Origin: Ptiloglossa arizonensis
Taxonomy: Eukaryota > Arthropoda > Insecta > Hymenoptera > Colletidae
Assembly: GCF_051014685.1 (NCBI RefSeq)
Contig: NC_135060.1
Span: 8,990,001 to 9,054,000, forward strand
Direction: 5' to 3'
DNA length: 64,000 bases
Under the pieces are notes generated by a model, which ran no database searches, was not told where the DNA came from, and saw only the letters and a list, made by a program, of their open reading frames with translations. How positions within the stretch are numbered: position 1 is the first letter of the stretch; each line of letters starts with the position of its first letter. Of the stretch, positions 34,116-46,955 are shown in pieces. Position numbers and translations under genes: made by a program.

Positions 34116-34530
34116 ATTCTAGAATTCCCTGTTATACAATTCTGATATACCCCGAGAAAGTTTTCCTTCCCATAAAACGTATAAAATTACCACCAAGTTA
34201 ATCTCGTCTAATCCAACGAATCACATCGAAATATCGTGTAAATTCTCCCCCTGTTTGGGCCTTCCGGTTACACGGAAACCCGTGTACGTTTCAAAGGTTT
34301 CGTCCCGTCGGAAAATAAAAGCCTTCCAAACGAGCGAACCAAAATCGGTTGATATTCGGCCGGATTCCTCGAGTAACCGAAGTTGTTCGATTAAATCAAC
34401 GACCGATCGATTCCCCGCTGTGTTCTCGAGTATTGAATCAGGTACGGGCTGCAGGTGCCGCATGCATATGTATGCGTGTGCTTAAGGGTAGGCATTTGTC
34501 TTAACGCAACGCGTAAGGGAAGACCCCCGT

Positions 34531-34554
34531 GGGGCGGGAGAGGAGGGGGGTGGG
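34531..34554 (+). other. Potential G-quadruplex motif
   Basis: Four G-runs of three or more (34531-34534, 34536-34538, 34545-34550, 34552-34554) with loops of 1, 6 and 1 bases. The surrounding 34500-34640 is unusually GC-rich for the window. Confidence 0.6.
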
Positions 34555-35321
34555 TGGTTGGATGGTACACCCTAGAGTGGCGCTCTTGAGACACCAGACA
34601 CCCCTCGCGCTGTCTGGTCACACGGCAACCCTTTTTAAGTGGCGAGTATTATGTCACTCTTGTGCTTTAATAGACACCTACACCTGTCTACCCTTAGCGA
34701 CGTGTTCAGACTGCGTGGAAAAATGCTTCCCTTTGCGAGCCGAAAATAAAACGCGTCTCGGAAGGGGTCGAGACACGGGATACGCGTCGCGCCTCTTTCT
34801 TTTGTGAAAGACACCATCCATGGGGCCCCTGCGTGCCGTTTTCAGTTACCTTCCGTGTAACGCTTTTTAGCATCCAGCCGCACACACCTGAGGGGTACAC
34901 GCGAGTCTGCGTGTTGCGTCGAGCCTCGTTTCGATACGCGCGGGGAGAATTCAGAAATTTCGCTCACGTCGGCGGGGAAAAAAAAAGAAAATTAAAAAAC
35001 AGGAAAAAAACCACGAATTTAGTCCGATCGGTGGTTACAGCGAGCAGGGAACCCACGATCTTGTTAAAATTCAAACTGGTACGTTCGTGTTCGATTTCGT
35101 TTTCGGTTACGATTATTTTTCGACGTTTTACTTATTTTTTTCCCGGTAGTTTTTTCTACGTCGTTAGCGACGACTTGGAGCGATTTCCTTTTCCGTGCAG
35201 CGATTATAGTTTTCGGTAGACGTTGGTCCACCTTGGAAATTTCAGGGTGTCGTCTATGTGTTATTGCGACATCAAAGCCACGGGTGGTTTTACGCTCGAA
35301 TGAAACACGGATTGGTCGATG

Positions 35322-35804
35322 TACAGGGTGTCCCAATCGTCGCAGGTCGATTTGAATTTCGCGCTGTTTTTAAAAGAAATTATTCAACCGTATTACGAAA
35401 AATTGCGATCTTTAACGCTAACGATTCGGGAACTTCGTAATCATTTTTTCGATAAAATTATCTTCAGCGACGAGGCGTATTTTCATTTTTGCAAACAAAA
35501 TTTCTGCAACGCGCAAAAGGTAAGGTTTATGCCGACAATCCAGAGACAATTTCAGAACTGAAAGACAACATCGAACGCGTTATTGGTAAAATTGATCCGA
35601 GTTTGTGCGAAGACGTCGTGAAAAATGTTGGGAAAAGATTAGTGGTGTGTAAAAACAACCAAGGTAACCATTTGGAAGATATCTTATTCCATTATTAACT
35701 CCCAAGTTTGTACTTTAAAATAAAAAAAAAATATCAAGATTACTTAAACCGTTTGGGTTTTATTTAAAAAGTAAATCGACCGGTGATGTTTGGGACACCC
35801 TGTA
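35322..35804 (+). mobile_element. Internally deleted Tc1/mariner-superfamily element, 483 bp
   Basis: Terminal inverted repeats TACAGGGTGTCCCAATCGTC at the left and the complement of TACAGGGTGTCCCAAACATC at the right. Inside are two pieces of a transposase in different frames, one with the catalytic-core signature IIFSDEAYFHF (about 35455-35490), the other a C-terminal segment ending at a TAA near 35696. The central catalytic region is absent, so the copy is non-autonomous. Confidence 0.85.
35520..35698 (+). pseudogene. Transposase C-terminal remnant
   Basis: Reads VYADNPETISELKDNIERVI, then CEDVVKNVGKRLVVCKNNQG and NHLEDILFHY before stop. This is the usual tail of insect IS630/Tc1-mariner transposases, where YADKP..LEDNI and a final GSH/NH..DI motif are common. 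It lacks the middle of the protein. Confidence 0.8.
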
Positions 35805-38800
35805 GTTTCGTCGTAGAGGTTGCAGTACCGGCAGTTCCGTATTTTATGCGCGCAAATCGTGTAGACTGACAGCGTCGCGTGGAAAGAAATAAAGAAACTT
35901 TAATAAACACGTGTAGGGAAATAAATCGTTGTTAATATTTCGCGACGTCGAGTGTACTTTGCGTACCCGGTTCTATTGCTTGGATTTGTTGCAGTCGCAT
36001 ATGTCACTTACCATTAGATTTTATCGTTAATGCGGCGTATAATGAGCAGGATAACATCGGATAAATACTGGAACGAGCGGTATCGTGTTATGTACAGTGT
36101 GTGCAATCGCATAAAGAACTACTTGCCAACTGAAAGCATCGTATATCTTCGAAACGACTCATTTTCGTATACACGTTCATTAAGAACGTTTCCTTTCCTT
36201 TAGAACGATCCAGTATCTATAATTTATAACCCGGTCGTTCGTTTTTTACCATCGTTGACGCAATTTTAACTTCGATCACCGTATTTAATACCTAGCTATC
36301 ATTTTCTCTAGATCCTATCCTACGGAATATCCTCGCGTTTAAAGCGAGCTACAACGGATAATCCTATCGTCGAATCCACTAACAGGTTCAGGATGAAACG
36401 CAATTCCCTTCCATTTCTCTATTTCCATTCTACTTTCTTGCCAAAGTCTAACGTACCGTCCGTGTGCATTTAAACACTTCTTTCCAATTTCGTTAAAAAA
36501 ATATAAATGAAAACACGAATACAGAAAACACAAAATTACACAAGCCACTCGAGAATGTCCACCTACCAATCCAACGTACGATTTGGAAAGTTTCTTGTTA
36601 CATTGTCACGAAAGAAAAAAAAGAAAATAAACAAGAGTAACATAAATATAAAAAATCTGAAATTATTCTACACATCGTCGATCGAAACTCGAGAGTGTCT
36701 AAATTGTATCTTTTTGTTTAATTGATTACTTTAAAATTAATCGAGGAACAAAAACATCTCTGAATAACGACACGACGAGGCCTCGAAAGTTAATCGAAAA
36801 TTAAGGGAACACGGTTCTCAAAACGGAGTTAGACGGATTTCAGATTTTCCCATTGGAAGTAGACGACGGAAACGAGGAACGGTATATTGCGAGACGGAAG
36901 ACCTTCGCTAAATTAATATAAAAGGAAGAATCGAGCAGTAGGGGAACGACGGGGTTGGGCTCTTCGTTCGGTGCACTGGGGCTAGTTCAATTACGCGGTG
37001 CCACGATAAAGCGCGCGATTTTCATCGTGCCTTGGGAGGACAGTTTTTAGGAAAGGGGTGCACTCGGGGTGAAGGGAAGGGGGTCGGGGCGGTTTAATAC
37101 TGCAATTTGAATGATACGGTGCGTGTCGTGGTAGGGGATGTGCAACGAATAGAGGGGTAAGAGAAAGTGGACTGAGGTGAGTAAGCTGCAGACAGGGTGG
37201 AGAGATAGATAATCAAGGCCAGACTGGAGGCCAGCCAGACATGTTAACCAATCAATCGCGTACGGAGCGGAGCTATACCATCGATGGTCGTACATGCGGG
37301 GATTTTGGTGTGTATGGGGGTTTGCTGGTACGGTGGATGGAGATCGGAGACCGGGTGGTGGGAGTTCGATGCTCAGGCAATTACCTAGACCCGATCTAGC
37401 CACAGTCCCTCGAGCGTAATCACCAACACGTGCTGCTATTAGGCGTGCACGTGATCGATGTGTTGGACTCCCCGGAAAACCAGGAGTCTACCGGGACCGG
37501 TCAGATTTTATCCGAGGGACAAGAGACGCGTGCGGCTCGTATTGCGATTTGTTCGTCGAACCGTTCCCCTCGCTCTTCATCCCTTACCCTTCGTACCCTG
37601 TTTCCGCGTGCGTTGCCAAGATCGAAGATCGAGATAGGATTCCCCGCGTCGAGTCACTAATTAATACTCGCGCACGATATTACATTCGACTTTGGAGAAG
37701 TCTAAGGGTAGTGAAGAGAAGACCGTTGACATCTCGTGGAGAAACAGGATTAGGAAATTTTGGATCGAAAAATAATTGTATTGGGTTGTTCGGAAAGTCG
37801 TTTAATTTTTTTTTTTTTTGTGAAAATGAAACACGATTTTTGCAGAGTCTATGAACATTTTATTCAGTTGTATATTCTCCATTTTGGGAAACGAAATTAC
37901 TTTCCGAACAACTCAATGTTAGCGAAGCAAATAGAAATATTCAAAGAGCATTCAATTTGTTTATTTTGATTTTTATTCGAGGATATATTTTAGTAAACAC
38001 CGGACGTAGAATTTGAAAATCTCTGATTCGTTGTTGGTCACAATTTTTAAACATCGGTGTAACAAACGTTACAGATTCATAGTTCTCGACGTTGCACCTC
38101 GATAAAGCGTTTAGTTCGCAGAAACGGGGATGCACGGGACAATTATTGAAACGAAAATGTATATTAGAGAAACGAAAAAATTCCATTCGACGAGGCGCAA
38201 AAGTGTTCTCTTTATTTCCGGTACACGGAAAACCTTTCTTTTTTTTTTCAAACGAGTGACACGAACCTAACACGTATATTCAATTAGCGTATGCCGATCG
38301 TTCGGTATGTTTGGCAGTCAGAGGGCCATAACGATTCGACAATTTCCTGAGGGTAACTCGAATACAATTTGGCGGTTTTCCAATCGCGATACACTCGTTT
38401 TAAAATTCGCGAATTTCGAACGAAAGCGGCTTAATCCTCGCGTTACGGTGACTGATTTATCGATCCGTCATCGATCCGGTCTTCGTTCGGTATCAGCTTG
38501 GAAGTTTGAACGCCCTGTCGCGAATCCGTGTCGTGCTGCTCACTCCACGTCTTCGTATTCCATATTCGTCTTATCGTCTTCCATCCATTCTGCGGGAACT
38601 CCAGCCGAGCCCGGTATCTCGTAATCTCCCTCTTCGATTATTGCGACATTGTTTGTGATCCTTGTATATCATCTGGTCTTTCGACCCGTACCTCTTCTCC
38701 GTGTGCAACGTGTTCAAAATTCTTGTCCCCGTGTACAACGATCGTAAATTTGATCACATCCCCTCCCCGCACCCTGTCGAAAAAGTCTGGCTGGCTCAAC

Positions 38801-39119
38801 GCGGAGCAGAGATTCTGCCTCGTCCGCAGGACCCTCGACAACGGCACTCCTTTTTACCTTGCCAATCTCATTCGTACCAATCTTTCATATCACCTCGCTA
38901 ACTCTCGTCCCACTTCGTAGCTATCTATTTCTACTCCGCTTCGTCGCGCTTCTATAAATTCCGGGGATCACTTTTCTACGTTTCTTTTTTTTTTTTTTTC
39001 GTGTACACCGGATCTTTTATTCATCGTCCGTGGCGTGGATTCAACTGTACCGTTCAACAAAGAAATGCATACCGTATCTCGAACGTCTACGTTTTTCTTT
39101 TTTTATCTACTTCCCCCGA
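35805..39119. other. Gene-free stretch with a possible decayed coding piece
   Basis: MITE copy 5 lies at 37779-37919. On the minus strand 38847-38560 reads as coding-like peptide in two adjacent frames (RVRGGDVIKFTIVVHGDKNF, then EEGDYEIPGSAGVPAEWMED), as expected of a frameshifted relic. The origin is not recognised. Confidence 0.4.
37779..37919 (+). mobile_element. MITE family A, copy 5
   Basis: Well preserved, with left end TATTGGGTTGTTCGGAAAGT, core GTGAAAATGAAACACGATTT and right end CTTTCCGAACAACTCAATGT. Confidence 0.85.
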
Positions 39120-40795
39120 CCGGGCATTCCTTTGATCGAATTTTCGACCCGTGTTTCGATTTCGGTGTACCAAGTGGAAGTACGATCGATTCCTTTATAA
39201 ACGGAATTAACGAATTCGTATCGTGTTTTGAACGTAATCAACGTTTCGCCATTAGTTCCCTCGATCGAGGCCGATCCTACCGGTTTTCGATCGTGTTTCG
39301 ATTTCAACGCAACCAGTGCAAGCACTATCGATTCCCACGTAAGTAGAATTAACGAGTTCGCATCGTATTTTGAACGTAATCAACGTTTTGCCATTAGTTC
39401 CCTCGATAAAGGTGGTTCTTCGAACGATTTTCGATCGTGTTTCGATTTCAACGCACCCGCTGCTAGCACGATCGATTCACACGTAAGTAGAACGAACGAA
39501 TTAGCATCGTAGTTTGAACGTAATCAATGTTTTCTCATTAGTTACATCGATAAGGGTGGTTCTTCGACCGGTTTTCGATCATGTTTCGATACCACTGCAC
39601 CGAGTGCAACCACGATCGATTTCCGTATAAGTACAATTAACGAATTCGTATGATATTTCGAACGTAATCAACGTTTTACCATTAGTTCTCTCGATAAGGG
39701 TAGTTCTTCGACCGGTTTTCAATCGTGTTTCGATTTCGATGCACCGAGTGCAACTACGACTGAGTCCTGCATAAGTACAATTAACGAATTCGTATGAAAT
39801 TTCGGACGTAATCAACGTTTTGCCATTAAGTCAAGTGGCCATTAAGAAGGTTGGTCCTTCGACTGGTTTTCGATCGTGTTTTGATTTCGGTGCACCTTGA
39901 AACCACGATAGATTTCCACATAAGTACAATTAACGAATTCGTATGATATTTCGAATGTAATCAACGTTTTGCCACTAGTTCTCTCGATAAGGGTGGTTCT
40001 TCGACCGTTTTTCGATCGTGTTTCGATTTTAACGCACCCGGTGCAACCACGACCGATTTCCATATAAGTGCAATTAACGAATTCGTATGATATTTCGAAC
40101 GTAATCAACGTTTTGCCATTAAATCCCTGCACAAGGTTGGTTCTTCGATCGGTTTTCGATCCTATCTCGATTCCAGTGCACCGAGTGCAACCACGATCGA
40201 TTTCCATATAAGTACAATTAACGAATTCGTATGAAATTTCGAACCTAATCAACGTTTCGCCATTAAATCCCTAGACAAGGTTGGCCCTTCGACCGGTTTT
40301 CGATCCTATCTCGATATCGGTGCCCCGAGTGCAACCACCATCGAGTCTTTCATAAGTACAATTAACGAATTCGAATGAAATTTCGAACGTAATCAACGTT
40401 TTGCCATTAGTTCTCTCGATAAGGGTGTTTCTTCGACCGGTTTCCGATCCCGTTTCGATTTTGGTGCACCACGATCGAGTCTTCCATAAGTACAATTAAC
40501 GAATTCGTATGAAATTTCGAACGTAATCAACGTTTTGCCATTAAATCCCTGCACAAGGTTGGTTCTTCGACCGGTTTTCGATCCTGTCTCGATTTCGGTG
40601 CACCGAGTGCAACCACGACCGAGTCCCGCATAACTACAATTAACGAATTCGTATGAAATTTCGAACGTAATCAACGTTTCGCCATTAAATCCCTGCACAA
40701 GGTTGGTTCTTCGACCGGTTTTCGATCCTGTCTCGATATCGGTGCACCGAGCGCGACCACGACCGATTCCACGACAAATGAAATTAACGAGTAAT
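39120..40795. repeat. ~144-bp minisatellite, about 12 copies
   Basis: Each unit contains CGTAATCAACGTTTTGCCAT, GGTTCTTCGACCGGTTTTCG, GATTTCGGTGCACCGAGTGC and TACAATTAACGAATTCGTAT. Copies of AATTAACGA fall near 39206, 39346, 39627, 39780, 39929, 40073, 40218, 40363, 40496, 40640 and 40785, a mean spacing close to 144 bp. The unit length is a multiple of three, so the minus strand reads as a recurring 48-residue peptide with FEISYEFVNCTY and GCTRCTEIE. Confidence 0.93.
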
Positions 40796-42777
40796 CTAAC
40801 GATGTTCCCCGCGCGAGCAACGCGTAGAAAATAACGTCGCCCCGTGGAAATATAACCGCGCGCGGACAATGCGAAGCGCCCGATGAAAGAACGAGCGATT
40901 CGAACCGCTAATTAGTACGCGCAGTAGCGTCGCGCGATGATGCAGTTCGTTACCCTCGAGCGTCGGCTTCGTTGTGCCCGCGCTGACAAATGAAATCCCT
41001 TGAAATTTAATACCGGCTCGCGCGGACCGCGATTCTTGCATTTCGTAGGTCGCGTCCCGGCGCACCGCTCTGCTCGTACGTTCCAGCAGGTTTTCTTGTC
41101 CGCGCTAAGGAGAAGGTATTGCCTGGATCGTAGAACAGGATTACGAGGACGCGGTCGTTGCGCACGCTTCGGAAATTTATATCAACGTTTCTTGTCCCGG
41201 GTTACCCCGGATTTCGAACCACGCGGCCAGAACCACGGCCTGTTTCAATCCGCAAAAACGGCCCGACAATAAAATACTAACACGGACCTCCTCGGACCGA
41301 ACAATTCGGCGATCGCGTCGCGACGCGATCCGCGCGTCCCCGACCGCTTGATTAATTCACCGCGCCGTGTTTTACGCGCTCGCATTATACGCGAAGATAG
41401 AACGAACAATTTCGATTTATTTTGACCACGATTCAGAGATTCGATCAGCATCAACGCGCACCGCGATCGGTTGCACGAATGAAACTTTCCTTCGCGACGA
41501 AAGGATTCGTATTGAGTCTTTTAAGTGAATGTGATTCTGGGGAAGGGAAAGAGACTCTTGGAATATTTGCGAGTGAAAATAATTATGCGTTTAATGAATT
41601 TTTCTGGAGGTAACGTTGGTGATGGTGTAACGGTTAAACGAAAATAGGTGCAGAGTGGTCTTCGATAATGGTACACCGTTGGAAAAGGTGTGTTTAAAAT
41701 GTTTAAAAATGTCGTTAAAGCTAGCTGGGAATCGTTATAGGAAATAATTGTGCGTTAAATGCCCTTTTGAGTATCGTTGCCGGCGATGTATAGGTTAAAT
41801 GAAAATATCGGGAGATGAAACGATCTTCGTTCGAAAATTGTGCACCGTTCCAGGGAGCGATTTTAAAATATGTAAAAGTATAATAATGAGTAACTGAGAA
41901 TTTTTATATTCCTCAATGACGAGAAATAATCCTACGTGTTACGTATAATAATGTACCGGTATTTTCATACGTTCTCGTAACCGTTTCACTTTTGCCGGAG
42001 TATATATTTCGCGAGGTGAGGTTTAATATCGTTTCGTACAATCGTAGAAATTTGTATTATACCTGTTGGAGTTGTTACATCGAAAGAGTAATCGAGTAAA
42101 TGAAACGAACAGGTCGATATGTAAATCCGAAGGTGATTCTTCGTTACAAATTACGAATCTGTCAGAAATCGTCCGTCACAACGATTGCGTAACGATTTCG
42201 AAGCAATTTTTAAATAAAAGAAAAAAAAAAAAACAATTCTTTCGTATCTTTCGAAAATCGAAAATCGTTCGTAAGAAAAGGTGCGTCGAAAAGGTTATCC
42301 AACGAGAGTGGATCGACGCCAGAAACACGAAGACGTCTATTTAGGTTGGCGTGCAATTCGTTGCTCTCGAGGCATCCACGCGATTTTCTGGATTTGATTA
42401 TGGTTTCGGGAGAGGTTCCATTCGGTCGCCATAGAGACAATGCGCGTGTCGCCGTGGCGCAACGCGGCCCCGGTCTCCTTCAGTTTTTCCAAGCGTCGTC
42501 GAGGAGGCAAGGGGCTTTTGACAACAACCGCGTCGACGACGACGCCGACGTCGACAACGGCAACGACGATAGCGAAGAAAGGAACTGTAACTTTATCGCG
42601 TGATCTTCTCATATTACGCGACGGCACGGAGACTGAAACGCCTTAACATCGCCCGGTGCAAAGTTTCCCTCTTTTCTCGAACATTTTCCCGCGTTCTTCG
42701 ACACTCTTACTAACTCGCTCGTGTCGTTACGCAGCGCGCGCGCTCTGTTACGATAAGTGCGTGGTATTTCGAACGCG
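40796..42777. other. Gene-free stretch
   Basis: GC-richer directly after the minisatellite (40800-41350), then AT-rich. I see nothing coding. Confidence 0.45.
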
Positions 42778-43150
42778 CCGATTTATAGCGAACGAAACGC
42801 GAAACTAAAATGCGGCTAACAATGAACGCGGTGTTTCTCGTTCAAGAAACTCTAGGAGAAGTTTTTCTTTAACTCGAAACCTTTCTGAAATTGATCGCGC
42901 CGATTTATAGCGAACGAAACGCGAAACAAAAATGCGGCTAATAATGGACGTGGTGTTTCTCGTTACAGTCTTGTTTCAGAAACTGTAGGTAAAGTTTTTC
43001 TTTAACTCGAAACCTTTCTGAAATTGAACACGCCGATTTATAGTGAAAAAAACGCGAAACAAAAATGCAGCTAATAATGAACGTGGTGTTTCTCGTTACA
43101 GTCTTGTTCCAGAAACTGTAGGCGAAGTTTTTCTTTAACTCGAAATGTTC
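42778..43150. repeat. ~121-130-bp tandem repeat, 3 copies
   Basis: CGCCGATTTATAGCGAACGA starts units near 42778, 42899 and 43031 (the last with AGTGAAAAAA). Each continues with AAAATGCGGCTAA.AATG, GGTGTTTCTCGTT and AAGTTTTTCTTTAACTCGAA. A partial fourth unit is recognisable to about 43300. Confidence 0.9.
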
Positions 43151-45663
43151 ACTGAGAAACACGGGAACACTATTCGAAGTGTGCTTATTTACGATACGTA
43201 AGCTGACGTGAACGAATTTATAATTGTCGAAACATAAATATGACCAATAATGAAGGTTTTTGGCTCGAATCTTGCTTCGGAGTTTCTAGATGAATTTTTT
43301 TTCTATTTACACTCTTTCTTGAATCAGAAATGGAGATTGCGTTTTCCCGGAAGGTGTCGATCCAAGGATACCAAAATATTTGTACACAAGCAATGGAAAG
43401 ATAAAACGTGAGCAGATTATTAAGTACGTTGGGGATAACTCGGGCGACGAGTCCTCGTACTCCCTCGTTAAGAATACTTTCTATACGTATAAAGGGTACT
43501 CGCGATACTCGGGGAAGCAATTTCCCTCGAGAAGCCTACCTAAACACGGTTTAAACCGTCGATGATCGCTCGAGAGGTAAAAATATCGCTTAAAATTGCG
43601 CGTGAATCGCAACGTTGTTTACCTCGGAGATTTACACGCGTTATTTAATAACACGTGACCCTATGCAAATACGATATGTATATACAATGGGGCCAACGGC
43701 TCGAGATTAACTGGATATTACGTCTGACTCGCGCGGTCTAATACCACTCTCGTTAACCTACATTCCCCCGCGGCCTTTGTTGCTAAATCGCCACTTTCAT
43801 AGCGAGTAACACCGATTTGCATAAATCTACCGTGCTTTATATTAAGTTTTCGCGAAACAAGTTGGATCGCGTAACCGGTACTAAACGACGACACGTTTCC
43901 GTCGTGTCAAAAATTTGTTTCAATATCGGGCCACGACGTTCCATCAGAATCTTTCTCGATCGCTTTCAATCTTCAGTGTACAGTTTTCCATGGTTGATGA
44001 CTGTCGTTGATAATTACTTAAAAATCGTTTCGTAGCAGCGTAGCTGGACCACTGTCTATATTCGTACAATATCTTTTACACGGTACCAAAAACGTATATA
44101 AATATCGTAATTATTAATTTAAAATCGTGTACTTTATTATACGCGTTAAATTCTTAGTCACATTCCAAATTGACATTCATTCGATCCCATCGCGAATGAC
44201 AAATACGTCTTGCATAGTCTCGGTACATACTTTCCTCTTTGTGCAATTAACATGAACGAAAAATGGGTAAGATCGTAAATCGGAGCCGATGGAGAGTCAA
44301 GTGTCTCTTTCCGATAAATTTCGAAAATTGCGCGCGAATTCGTCGACAGGTGCACCACCATCACCAAACGCATCCGCCCAAAGAGGAGATCGCACCTCGT
44401 GGGACGTAAGAGATACTCCTGGCCAGGAATCACGGTTTATTGCGAATTTTCGAGGCAAATCGGACGCGACATTTCGCTTTTCCGCGCAATTACTCGACGA
44501 GAGACCTAGGTGTTGAGAAAAGGTGGGCAAGGGGGGTGTAGATTGAAACGTTAAAGCTCTCACACCGTAGAGAGCATCGGGGTCTCGCACTTTTCACCGG
44601 TCTCGGCCACGCTCTCTCTACCAAAGCGAACGATGAAGAATATAATCATTTGAATAGAGCCGTACGGATGAAGGGGCAAATTTAATATGCAAATAGCGAG
44701 GGCATTACGCCTCTTTTATTCTATTCCGACCGGGCGGCGAAACGAAAGGTCGAGTCGAGTCGTTTCGCAGCTGGAGGACGAAACGGGGGTAGGGGAGGAT
44801 GATGGGTTGAAAGCTTGGAAGGGGGTCAGGGGGAAGACGATTCGAACGAGGAAGAACGAAGTGGAGAACAAGCGGCAGGACGAAACCGGAGGAGGAAAAC
44901 AGTCCAAACGGACCCGTGGAAGCGAGATCGGGCTAGAACCGAACGAGACGTCCTAAGTAGTTTTGCATATCTGCTTCGTTACTTTGAGGAATAGGACGGA
45001 GGAACTCCTTGTATCTGGGCTCCCGTGAAGTGCATTACCTTTCTCCATCGGTACTGGCCGGTTCGATGAACGCCGACGAAACACGATCATGTCGTTCTAT
45101 TGGGTTCGGAGGAAAGTCATTTCGTTTTTACAAATTGAGAATTTGGAATGATGGAATTTTAGCGGATTTAAATGTCGAATGTGGAGAAGGAGAGGGGAGA
45201 GTGTTTCATCCTGGGCCTAGTGGTAGTGGACTCGTCAGTAAAGCATTCTAGTAGACTCTGCCTTATACGCCTGGACATTGGGAGATCGGTAAGGGACTGT
45301 ATATACTAGGTAAAATTCCATAAATTCCTAGAAATTTATTTATTTAAAAGAAACCTTGTTATTACTTAGCACAATGTAGGGAATTATTGTATATGTATAT
45401 GCATATACCAATCGGAGCAGTTATGGGAACTTGCGGCAAGCAAGCGTGGATAGCGCCGACACGGAATTGTTGAACACAAGAGAAAAGTAAATAGAACGTT
45501 TATTTAAATGGTAGAAGACAATACAGGGACATGGCGATGAACGACTGACTAGACTATAACGATCACGTCGAGACACCAAACGAAAAATATCCAAGTCGGT
45601 AACAACCCCCATGTCTTCACTTCTCAAGGACTCCATCGGTCCAAGTCGTTGTATTCCAACAAA

Positions 45664-45759
45664 CAATATATAATTTAATAAAATGTTTCTACACTTAAAA
45701 AAAAATCGTGTTTCATTTTTACCAAAAATAAACGAAATGACTTTCCGAACAACCTAATA
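45664..45759 (-). mobile_element. MITE family A, copy 6 (one end missing)
   Basis: Reverse-orientation copy that begins inside the element (AATATATAATTTAATAAAAT) and keeps the other terminus (GACTTTCCGAACAACCTAAT). A stray half-terminus, TATTGGGTTCGGAGGAAAGT, occurs at about 45096. The two could be ends of a longer element or an unrelated fragment. Confidence 0.7.
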
Positions 45760-46138
45760 CTTTCGAGCAGAGAACGAGGGTTACAGGGTACAGAGGGGGT
45801 TGGGTCGTCGAAAGTGAAGGGTTGCGTTTCAGCGAGGAGAAAAAAAGGAAAGTTAAAAAAGAAAAAGGAATAAAAAAAGGACAGAAGGACCCGATGGGGC
45901 TGAACGTCGCTGGTCGGAAGGTGGCTAGCAAGAGGGTTAGCGGATCCCGCGTCTGGCGACGCTTGTCGGTGTTATTTAAATTTTTTAATTTAATTACGGG
46001 TGTTAATGCGACGACATGCCGTTCTCGTCCGGTCGCGGGAGCGTGTCGGGAATGATTAACGTGTTTGCCGGTACGTGGTTTCGCGCCGATGACGCGAGCT
46101 GAGCCGCGGCGCTGCTGCTTCCCCCCATCTCGACTCGT

Positions 46139-46196
46139 TTCTTTTTTTTTTCTTTTTTTCTTTTTTTCTTTCTTTCCTCGCCTTTTTTTCTCGCTT
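46139..46196. repeat. Poly-T/CTTT low-complexity tract
   Basis: T-runs broken by single C or A residues. Confidence 0.85.
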
Positions 46197-46487
46197 TTGT
46201 TTCGTTCGTTTTATTTCGGTGCTCGTGCACCGTGCACGGTCGAGACCCCCCGGAATTTGAAGAGACACGTTTCCTTGACTTTCCAACGCCCTCGAGGAGC
46301 TTCGACGAGCAGGTGTAAAGCTCGCAGCCCGGTAATTATCGGAGGTGTGCGAGAACTCGAAAATAATCGAGACCGGTCGGGTGGAGATCGAGTCCGCTCG
46401 GATCGTGTTCTCGAAAATTTCGAGATCCCCGAAGGAATCGATTTGTTCGATAAATTTCGAGTGCCCACCGTTTCTCGAGCTACTCTG

Positions 46488-46955
46488 CAGTACAGGAGTT
46501 TACAAAATGTGTATTGTAGAAGAAAAATTAATTGAAATCTTCGAAAATTATACATAAGTATAGTACACAGTACAGAAGTTTACAAAATATGTATTATAGA
46601 AGAAAAATAAATTGAAATCATCGAAAAGTATACATAAGTATAGTACACAGTACAGAAGTTTACAAAATATGTATTATAGAAGAAAAATAAATTGAAATCA
46701 TCGAAAAGTATACATAAGTATAGTACACAGTACAGAAGTTTACAAAATGTGTATTATAGAAAAAAAATAAATTGAAATTATGGAAAACTATACATAAGTA
46801 TAGTACACAGTACAGAAGTTTACAAAATGTGTATTATAGAAAAAAAATAAATTGAAATTATGGAAAACTATACATAAGTATAGTACACAGTACAGAAGTT
46901 TACAAAATATGTATTACAGAAGAAAAATAAATTGAAATAATTGAAAATTATACAT
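46488..46955. repeat. Exact 80-bp tandem repeat, 6 copies
   Basis: The unit start CAGTACAGAAGTTTACAAAA falls at 46488, 46568, 46648, 46728, 46808 and 46888, an exact 80-bp step. Units differ by only a few substitutions. Neighbours 2 and 3 are nearly identical, as are 4 and 5, which suggests duplication of pairs. The even spacing and lack of spacers exclude CRISPR. Confidence 0.97.

Larger units (their letters stand above)
30616..35321. other. Gene-free stretch
   Basis: MITE copies 3 and 4, a pyrimidine tract, the G-quadruplex motif, and a CG-rich patch (34500-34930). No exon with good splice sites was recognised. Confidence 0.45.
43301..46487. other. Gene-free stretch
   Basis: Contains a lone MITE terminus (45096), MITE copy 6 and low-complexity tracts. 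No gene was recognised. Confidence 0.45.

Noticed and set aside
37047..37403. Minus-strand frame of 118 codons rich in Pro/Leu/His
   Set aside because: No recognisable family; low-complexity composition and no supporting exon structure.
46488..46955. Regular repeats resembling a CRISPR array
   Set aside because: The 80-bp units are contiguous with no unique spacers, and the context is eukaryotic.
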